Part shown: piece by piece, positions 58,739-64,000 of the stretch
Numbering within the stretch: the first letter of the stretch is position 1
Layout: each line of letters begins with the position of its first letter
NCBI GenBank assembly: GCA_016840515.1
Contig: JAEOSF010000017.1
Span: 1-64,000, forward strand
Reading direction: 5' to 3'
Source: Candidatus Borrarchaeum yapensis
Lineage (GTDB): Archaea; Asgardarchaeota; Sifarchaeia; Borrarchaeales; Borrarchaeaceae
Length of the DNA: 64,000 bases
Translations under genes and position numbers: made by a program
The notes under the pieces: model-generated
What the model was told of the DNA's origin: nothing
The model's input: the letters and a program-made list of their open reading frames with translations, nothing else
Database searches by the model: none

Positions 58739-59047
58739 TATTAATATCTCCTAAACTAACTATCTTTAACGACCTGTAAAGGTCAGCTCCGCTTACGCGG
58801 GTAGGTCCTCATCGCCAATGTTGGGGCAGGCACGGGACATGATGATGGTGCAGGTCTCAGGATAACGACCTGGGTCGTCCACCATGTCTTTCAGAGCCCG
58901 GAACTTGAGGAGCATTCCGGGGTGATTTTCAGACACTCAGCCCCGAACGTAGTTCATCTGCCTCCACCTTCGAGGAGACATCACTCAGGCTAATCTCCTA
59001 CCCCTCTACAGGAACTCTTTCAAGCCCCTTCCTACAGGGAGGGGTAG
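58739..59047 (-). ncRNA. Omega-RNA of IscB
   Basis: The 309 bp immediately upstream of iscB lack an ORF, are rich in G+C and full of short inverted repeats (e.g. AGCTCCGCTTACGCGGGT, CGACCTGGGTCG). CTACCCCTC (58998-59006) and GAGGGGTAG (59039-59047) form a terminal stem, taken as the element edge. Omega-RNAs are encoded here in IscB loci, with the guide at their 5' end taken from the flanking DNA. On this strand the guide would therefore come from about 59048-59065 (CCTCAATCGAAACTGTCAA). Confidence 0.75.
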
Positions 59048-59054
59048 TTGACAG

Positions 59055-59070
59055 TTTCGATTGAGGCGAA
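59055..59070. repeat. 16-bp repeat, right copy flanking the IscB segment
   Basis: TTTCGATTGAGGCGAA, directly outside the right edge of the element and overlapping the predicted omega-RNA guide. A weaker third copy (TTTCAATTAAGG, 59073-59084) follows. Confidence 0.5.
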
Positions 59071-59084
59071 GGTTTCAATTAAGG

Positions 59085-59390
59085 TTATTGTGCGGGAATG
59101 CTGTTTACTGATCCTTGATGAAATTTATAAGAATTCACATAGTAATTTAATGTTAATTCTTCTAGCAGTACTTGATCACAAATACCATCTATTTTCATGA
59201 AGTCAGGGAAAACAAGTGTAGGACATACAATTACATCATGCTTTTTAGAAGTTTCTGGAATCTTGGTTATATCTATTTTTTTAATTTTAATTGGCAATTT
59301 ATTTTTTTCAATAACTCCTAAAAGACGCTGTTCCACCAGAGGACAAAGACCACATGTGGGCGATATAAAAAGGAAGATTTCTAATTTCAT
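59085..59390 (-). CDS. Thioredoxin/glutaredoxin-like protein
   Basis: A 101-residue thioredoxin-fold protein. MKLEIFLFISPTCGLCPLVE places the redox motif CGLC at about 13-16 after the first strand. KIDITKIPETSKKHDVIVCP contains the second helix and cis-Pro region VCPTLVFPD. ATG 59390 (GGGG upstream) is preferred over a longer start. The C-terminus is unusual, with no clear last helix. Possible partner of a thiol oxidoreductase or peroxiredoxin. Confidence 0.75.
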   Translation of the reverse strand: MKLEIFLFISPTCGLCPLVEQRLLGVIEKNKLPIKIKKIDITKIPETSKKHDVIVCPTLVFPDFMKIDGICDQVLLEELTLNYYVNSYKFHQGSVNSIPAQ

Positions 59391-59540
59391 TCGTTTCCCC
59401 AGCCTTCTTCCTTTAATTTTATATAAAGACCACACTATCTATAAGAGTAAAAAAATTTACAGAGTTTTTCGAATGTATTTGGTTAGAAATTTAAACTAAA
59501 TAACCTATTTTAGAATGCATAACTTAAGGAGTAATTCATA

Positions 59541-60020
59541 ATGACAGAAACAACGGAAAAACCTTATTTGGATTATATCGATTTCGGACGTGCAAATCTC
59601 AAAAACTTCTTCGTTTTCCGAATTAGTAAAGGTGGTGACTTATTCCGTTGCCTTGAAGCAAAATTGAAAGACGAAGGAATCAAAGCCGGTTTAGTAATAT
59701 TCATGCTCGGGACATTGAGAAACGCACGACTTGCTTATTTCAACACAAATATTGGAGAATTCCATGTGAATGAATTCAATCCTCCAGGAGGTATTGAATG
59801 TGTCGCAGGAAGCGGTACTGTAAGCATTCAAGAAGATGAAATGTTAGCTCATATACATGTGGTCGTAGCTGGCCCCACTGGAAATGCATATGGAGGTCAT
59901 ATTTACCCAGGCAGTATAATCAAAGAATACATCGAAGGAGGAATTGTAGTTTTAGAGGATATTAACATGGAACGAATTTATAATGAAGACGTCAAAGCAT
60001 TTCCGCTTCAGTTCAAATAA
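59541..60020 (+). CDS. PPC/DUF296 domain protein
   Basis: A 159-residue protein made of one PPC (DUF296) domain: FVFRISKGGDLFRCLEAKLK (about 23), GLVIFMLGTLRNARLAYF (about 50), then AHIHVVVAGPTGNAYGGHIY (about 108-127) and the final VVLEDINMERIYNED. The domain forms trimers and in bacteria/archaea is a DNA-binding-like protein without AT-hooks; the conserved His cluster suggests metal binding. AAGGAG is 9-10 nt before the ATG. Confidence 0.85.
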   Translation: MTETTEKPYLDYIDFGRANLKNFFVFRISKGGDLFRCLEAKLKDEGIKAGLVIFMLGTLRNARLAYFNTNIGEFHVNEFNPPGGIECVAGSGTVSIQEDEMLAHIHVVVAGPTGNAYGGHIYPGSIIKEYIEGGIVVLEDINMERIYNEDVKAFPLQFK

Positions 60021-60066
60021 TTCCCCTTTTAGAGGACCTGAAAAGTAGAAACTGGATGTCGAAAAT

Positions 60067-60594
60067 CTACTTAACGAGATTTTCGCCTTTTTCTATTAAA
60101 ATCTTACAAGATGTCGGAAATTTCATAGCTGCACGTTTTAACGCATCTTTTGCGACCTTGAAGCGATCGGCCGAAGTACTTATAGTAACTAAAGGCTGAT
60201 CTTTACGTACTCTGGCAGCTGTACCGATTGGTTTTCCAAATGCGCGTCGCATACCGTCTTGAAGCCTGTCTGCACCTGCGAAGGCCATCATTTTGTTTTC
60301 TCTAAGAACGTGAAATGGGTGTGGTCGAATCCTTAAATGAAATCCTTGCCTTCCGATTTTCTTCGTGAGATATCTATTTGCAGTTTGTCTTGCGGCTTCT
60401 AATGCGCTGTGGCGAATTTGGCACGCTTCTTCTGCAATCAATGAAACTTGTAAAGGTAACTGTTCAATGCCACCTGTCTTCAATCCCATGTCATAAATTG
60501 TAATTTTTGGACCAGGGATGCCGCGCATATACTTTTGTCTTGTGTACGCTTTTTTCTTAACATCACGATAACATTTCGCTGGTCTGGCTGGCAA
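60067..60594 (-). CDS. rpl10e: Ribosomal protein L10e (uL16)
   Basis: A large-subunit protein near the peptidyl-transferase centre, 175 residues, full length. Signatures: MPARPAKCYRDVKKKAYTRQ at the start, YMRGIPGPKITIYDMG (about 23), HVLRENKMMAFAGADRLQDG (about 100-120) and GMRRAFGKPIGTAARV. TTG 60594 has AAGGTG 7 nt upstream. It stands alone. Its clean A+T-rich codon use marks it as resident, in contrast to the nearby iscB. Confidence 0.96.
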   Translation of the reverse strand: MPARPAKCYRDVKKKAYTRQKYMRGIPGPKITIYDMGLKTGGIEQLPLQVSLIAEEACQIRHSALEAARQTANRYLTKKIGRQGFHLRIRPHPFHVLRENKMMAFAGADRLQDGMRRAFGKPIGTAARVRKDQPLVTISTSADRFKVAKDALKRAAMKFPTSCKILIEKGENLVK

Positions 60595-60782
60595 TAGTAT
60601 ACACCTTCTTCAAATTTTGGTAGCAGTAAAGTACAGTAAAATGGTTGTTTTTTAACTTTATCGGAAGGTGTGAGAAGAATAACGTTTAATCGATTGCACT
60701 AAACGGATGTTTTGAAGATTACAATGAACATATACTAGCTTGTTATTTGGTATTAGATATTATAAAATGATCGTTAGCGTGT

Positions 60783-60869
60783 GTGAGGTACCCCCTATTA
60801 AAGGATAATATTAGAGATGCTCTTATCGAGCAAGTTAAGTGGGAGTTATACTATGGATACATTATTTGA
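60783..60869 (+). pseudogene. Possible N-terminal fragment of a ferritin-like gene
   Basis: The frame VRYPLLKDNIRDALIEQVKW-ELYYGYII ends in a stop. The segment DALIEQVKWELYYGYI resembles the first helix of non-heme ferritins (ALNEQIxxELYSAYLY). Nothing of the rest of a ferritin follows. A TATA-like TATTATAAAA precedes it (60757-60767). Short and possibly fortuitous. Confidence 0.3.
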
Positions 60870-60885
60870 CGATGGAAATCATTTC

Positions 60886-61380
60886 TTAGGTATTATTCGT
60901 CTTTTTGTTATTGATTAAAAATTCAATAAAACCTTTAGAATACTCTTTAACTATGTCAAGTGCTCCAATTTGCAGAGCAGAATCTGTGTTTTTTAGTCTT
61001 AGGAGAAGTATTGGTGGATAGACTATTTCAGTGTCTATATTTTCTTGAAGAAATTCAACCCAAAGTGTTTCGTTTTCAATATCAGTTAGTGCAATATAAA
61101 AGCCAGATAACGCCTTAAGACTAAGATTGTAATTTTTTGAAAGCTCACCGTATTTTCGCACCCAATTTTGAATTTCCAAACTGGGTATTGCTTCACTGAT
61201 GATATCTCCGATAATCAAGTATTCTAACCTTTCCTCTAGTAAGAGCTCAGGATCAATTCTATTAGCATTTCCTACAGATACATCAATGTAATCTTCTAAG
61301 CGATCCTGAATCATCTCAGCCATATTTTTTGCGATTAGACTTCCTTCCTTATATATTATCCATAGTCTCACTATATTCAC
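60886..61380 (-). CDS. Flavodoxin-fold-like hypothetical protein
   Basis: A 164-residue protein. The N-terminus VRLWIIYKEGSLIAKNMAEM is placed like a flavodoxin first strand and phosphate loop (here YKEGSLIAK), followed by LEYLIIGDIISEAIPSLEIQ as strand 3. The usual TxT/GxTxx phosphate loop is not canonical, so flavin binding is doubtful. The C-terminal half is helical. It could be a degenerate flavodoxin used as a sensor. No family named. Confidence 0.5.
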   Translation of the reverse strand: MNIVRLWIIYKEGSLIAKNMAEMIQDRLEDYIDVSVGNANRIDPELLLEERLEYLIIGDIISEAIPSLEIQNWVRKYGELSKNYNLSLKALSGFYIALTDIENETLWVEFLQENIDTEIVYPPILLLRLKNTDSALQIGALDIVKEYSKGFIEFLINNKKTNNT

Positions 61381-61440
61381 CTATTTTTAGTTAGATTTCG
61401 TAGATTAAAAAAAAGAAAATTTTGAAAGAAATTTCTTAGA

Positions 61441-61905
61441 TTACATGAATTCTTTTCTTGCAATTAGAAGACTTACTAGTGCCACCAAACCGAGAAATAG
61501 AAATGAAAATGTTTGTACACAGACCATTGACCATCCTAAAATAAGAATTTCATATCCTCCTTGAATTACTGCATTAGATAGCATCATTATACCCCAAACG
61601 AGACCGAGAGTCCAAGCATATTTTTGAACTTCTGGAACTTCCTTTTTCAAGCCAAGAGCGATTATTATTCCAAATAACCCCATCCAGATGCCTTCCCAAA
61701 GAGGTTTTAACATAGACATGTTTATGAACGCAAGTGCTTTACCTTCTATATCTTCTGTGTTTTGGGATGATCCTGCAATTTTCAACGCAGTTGGAAAAAT
61801 ATTGTTACCATTACTCATTATAAATAAAGTCACAGCAATGAAAATCATCGAGAGCACTAGCATGATGACCCAAACATTCTCTTTTAATTTGTTCAATCCA
61901 CTCAT
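61441..61905 (-). CDS. Four-span membrane protein of unknown function
   Basis: A 154-residue protein with four membrane helices (VWVIMLVLSMIFIAVTLFIM, PLWEGIWMGLFGIIIALGL, TLGLVWGIMMLSNAVIQGGY and FSFLFLGLVALVSLLIARKE). An extracytoplasmic loop (SNGNNIFPTALKIAGSSQNT) lies after the first. No family recognised. Co-directional with the flavodoxin-like gene downstream (60-bp gap). Confidence 0.55.
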   Translation of the reverse strand: MSGLNKLKENVWVIMLVLSMIFIAVTLFIMSNGNNIFPTALKIAGSSQNTEDIEGKALAFINMSMLKPLWEGIWMGLFGIIIALGLKKEVPEVQKYAWTLGLVWGIMMLSNAVIQGGYEILILGWSMVCVQTFSFLFLGLVALVSLLIARKEFM

Positions 61906-62202
61906 TTAATTAACCTCACTAATTTTTTGATATTTTTTTAGTTATAATATAAATTTGCGCTCTAATAAGAGCTTGTTCACTAATATGGAAAAAAATTAAC
62001 AATGAGGGAATGTAGTCATTAAATAAAGAGAATGGTGTTTTTACAGTGTCTACTATTAAATCTCAAGGTGAAAAATAATATTAAATTATCAATAAAATCC
62101 GCATTTTTCCACTCAGATTGATAAAAATAGTAAGTATAAGTTCCAAAATTTGTACCATTTGTTTGAAATTTGGAAATAGAAAAATGGAAGAAAACTATTC
62201 AA
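61906..62202. other. A+T-rich intergenic region
   Basis: A gap of nearly 300 bp between two minus-strand genes. It holds likely promoter sequence for the membrane protein; I saw no gene, RNA or repeat. Confidence 0.35.
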
Positions 62203-63087
62203 TTATTTTGATCTTAATAATTGATCGACCCAACAATCATAATGATTTCCGTGAAATGCAACTCGTGGCAAAACATCCTTGAATCCTTCGGTTTGTAGTT
62301 CTTCTTGAATTCTTTGGGACTCTGTAGAAGATTTTGCCCATGAGACCATTAAAAAGTAGTTTGGAATATTACTATAGCTTATACTATAAACAATATTCTT
62401 GGAGTATTTCTGATTGATATAGTTAATTGTAGAATTTAGATTGGCATCTTCTTTTAGATATATATGAAGAAATGTTATAAAATTATGCGCTGAAATTGGA
62501 GTCCATTCTATAGTAAACGTAGCTAGCTTATTCTCAATCATTCGGTCTAACCGTTTTCTAACAGTTTTAGCAGAGAGTCCTACCTCATCAGCTATATCTA
62601 TTATAGGTTTCCTTGAATCTCGATTAAGTGTCTTTAATATTTTATAATCAATACTTGTTAGCGGCTCTGGTAAAGTTAAATAAGGTATATTCATAATTCC
62701 TATAGTTGGTTCACTAATATGAGCGGTTCTTGAGACGTAACCAGCAAAATCTTGAAGTTCTGTTATATCCCTTAAATACGCAGCTATATACAGAAATTTA
62801 CCACCTGCAATTGCAATAGTATAAGTATTTTCATGTTGCCCTAACTCTTTCATAACATCATCCATTGATTTAGCAGTAGAAGTACCAAAAATTAGAACAT
62901 CTAGATACTTTAATGCAATTCGACTGGGTCTAGCAATAAAGGCATTAATATTACCCTCATCGATAAGATTCTTAATTCGTTTGTGTATTGCACTCATTGA
63001 CATATTTGTCATTTCTGCTAATTCTCTATATGTCAAGCGCGAGTTTTCTAATAGTTTTTTTAGAATAATTAAGTCAATTTCATCCAT
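62203..63087 (-). CDS. Tandem Lrp/AsnC-type transcription regulator
   Basis: A 294-residue protein with two full Lrp units in tandem. First HTH: DEIDLIILKKLLENSRLTYR-ELAEMTNMSMSAIHKRIKNL (about 2-43), then a ligand-binding-like segment to about 140. Second HTH: TSIDYKILKTLNRDSRKPII-DIADEVGLSAKTVRKRLDRM (about 144-185), then a second effector-like segment to the end. Duplicated Lrp proteins of this size are known in archaea. ATG 63087 is used; GTG 63096 is in frame. Targets unknown. Confidence 0.85.
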   Translation of the reverse strand: MDEIDLIILKKLLENSRLTYRELAEMTNMSMSAIHKRIKNLIDEGNINAFIARPSRIALKYLDVLIFGTSTAKSMDDVMKELGQHENTYTIAIAGGKFLYIAAYLRDITELQDFAGYVSRTAHISEPTIGIMNIPYLTLPEPLTSIDYKILKTLNRDSRKPIIDIADEVGLSAKTVRKRLDRMIENKLATFTIEWTPISAHNFITFLHIYLKEDANLNSTINYINQKYSKNIVYSISYSNIPNYFLMVSWAKSSTESQRIQEELQTEGFKDVLPRVAFHGNHYDCWVDQLLRSK

Positions 63088-63190
63088 AAGTCTCACAAAG
63101 AATTGTATATTATTTTTAATATATCGATAGAATATTTGTCACTTTTATTTACAGTAAAATAGTAAAAACTCGAAATAACCTTTTGTTTGA

Positions 63191-63232
63191 TTCTACCTGA
63201 GCATAGTCTTCTCCAAAGTATTTCAGGTAGAA
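63191..63232. terminator. 10-bp inverted repeat with 22-nt loop
   Basis: TTCTACCTGA (63191-63200) and TCAGGTAGAA (63223-63232) are exact inverted complements. They lie between the divergent Lrp and DUF998 genes, at the edge of the G+C-rich segment. It may be a protein-binding site or the trace of a mobile-element end rather than a terminator. Confidence 0.35.
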
Positions 63233-63319
63233 GATATGAAAACTTAAATACTACATGGGCTCAAATACACCCCTGCACAAGTTTATTTGTAGGACATCAA
63301 AATTGAATAAGTGAATGAT

Positions 63320-63985
63320 ATGGACTTTTCACGAAAAGTCGCGTTGAAGAACGCCTTGCTCTTCTGCGGTATTCTCTCTTCGCTGCTTTATGTCTGTATC
63401 GACATAATCGCAGGTATGATGTGGGAGGGCTACAGTTTTGCACATCAAGCCATCAGTGAACTATCTGCTATCGGCGCTCCGACGAGATCACTCGTCGCTC
63501 CCCTTCTCATGGTATATGTTGTGCTTTTGATCACATTCGGAGTGGGCGTCTGGAGCTCAGCTGGTCAAAATCGTGCTTTGCGCGTCACGGGAGGCCTGTG
63601 GATCGGAATCGGACTCATCGGCTTGGCGTGGACGCCTTTCCCGATGCATCTAGGTGAGCCTGTGACTTCGTTTGCCAATACCATGCATTCAATTTTTGCG
63701 GGGGTTCAAGTGAGCTTAACTCTGCTGGCCATAGGGTTCGGAGCAGTTGCATACCGAAACTGGTTCCGGTTCTACTCGATCGGGACAATCCTGACACTCC
63801 TCACCGCTGGTGTTGTGGCCTTTGGGCTGGCTGCTTCAGGACAGACAGCGTGGTTCGGGGCTATTGAGCGCATCAACGTTTATGGTTACTTGCTATGGGT
63901 GGCGGTGTTGGCCGTTGTCCTCTTGCGTGCGGACAAAGGGCCAGGCTTGATTGGCGGCAGCGATGCCCAGCGAGACATTACTTAG
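63320..63985 (+). CDS. DUF998 family membrane protein, foreign-looking
   Basis: A 221-residue integral membrane protein of the DUF998 family. Six to seven hydrophobic helices are visible, with the family's FAHQAISELSAIGAPTRSLV (about 38) after the first span and WTPFPMH (about 105) in a loop. Function unknown. It is clearly richer in G+C than the other genes, with codons (CTC, GGC, GCG) rarely used elsewhere in the window except iscB, so recent transfer is likely. GTG 63311 or ATG 63320 may be the start; the window ends 15 bp after its stop. Confidence 0.8.
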   Translation: MDFSRKVALKNALLFCGILSSLLYVCIDIIAGMMWEGYSFAHQAISELSAIGAPTRSLVAPLLMVYVVLLITFGVGVWSSAGQNRALRVTGGLWIGIGLIGLAWTPFPMHLGEPVTSFANTMHSIFAGVQVSLTLLAIGFGAVAYRNWFRFYSIGTILTLLTAGVVAFGLAASGQTAWFGAIERINVYGYLLWVAVLAVVLLRADKGPGLIGGSDAQRDIT

Positions 63986-64000
63986 CAAGGGTAGCGCGCA

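Noticed and set aside
1..64000. CRISPR arrays, rRNA genes, C/D box RNAs, prophage structural genes
   Set aside because: I looked for regularly spaced repeats, rRNA core sequences, paired C and D boxes and phage genes on both strands and found none I could support.

Overview
The window is chromosomal DNA from an A+T-rich archaeon. The information-processing genes are archaeal throughout: Orc1/Cdc6, the small subunit of DNA polymerase D, TFB, Gar1, Lhr helicase, Alba, KEOPS Cgi121, ribosomal protein L10e and archaeal NMN adenylyltransferase. Start codons are often TTG or GTG behind strong GGAGG-type ribosome binding sites. Several small proteins look like eukaryotic endomembrane or proteasome factors: an OST4-like 37-residue membrane protein, a TRAP-beta-like membrane protein and a PAC4-like proteasome assembly chaperone. 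That mix points to an Asgard (Promethearchaeota) lineage. This is inference from gene content; no marker phylogeny was possible.

Region 0-20 kb: nadM, a COG2509 flavoprotein, an intron-bearing tRNA-Arg, several small regulators, then the replication pair orc1/cdc6 and polD small subunit (convergent). On the minus strand follow a PhoU/AbrB-type regulator, a CitG-like gene and lhr, the OST4-like microgene, a TnpB-type element remnant, and the RNase Z / tRNA G10 methylase / PRPP synthetase operon. The TRAP-beta-like gene and a pilin-like gene follow.

Region 20-38 kb: an internally deleted transposon derivative, a phosphoribosyltransferase, cgi121, an alba gene interrupted by an exact 30-nt insertion that folds as a bulge-helix-bulge intron, hypF (implying a NiFe hydrogenase elsewhere), rtcA, a nine-codon peptide gene, and a 1294-residue TPR protein with an HEXXGH metallopeptidase-like motif. 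Next come an H/ACA guide RNA whose guides match helix 69/70 of 23S rRNA, the gar1-tfb operon (tfb has no ATG/GTG/TTG start; ATT is best supported), a GT-C membrane glycosyltransferase, a tRNA-Ser with introns, a proteasome beta subunit lacking Thr1, ogt, the PAC4-like gene and ubiX.

Region 38-53 kb: a decayed tandem gene family, an iron-sulfur flavoprotein, a TnpB-related transposon gene (parent of the 20-kb derivative), a TusA/DsrE-type sulfur relay operon, DUF1122 and aminotransferase genes, a cluster of tiny helical proteins, a secreted alpha/beta hydrolase, a SagB-type nitroreductase and an FprA-type diiron flavoprotein.

Region 53-64 kb is accessory: a truncated thioredoxin-reductase gene, an integrase module, a FIST-domain protein, and a bacterial-looking IscB with its omega-RNA. 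Ordinary genes (PPC-domain protein, L10e, Lrp-type regulator) come next. The last gene, DUF998, is visibly richer in G+C than the rest and looks recently acquired.
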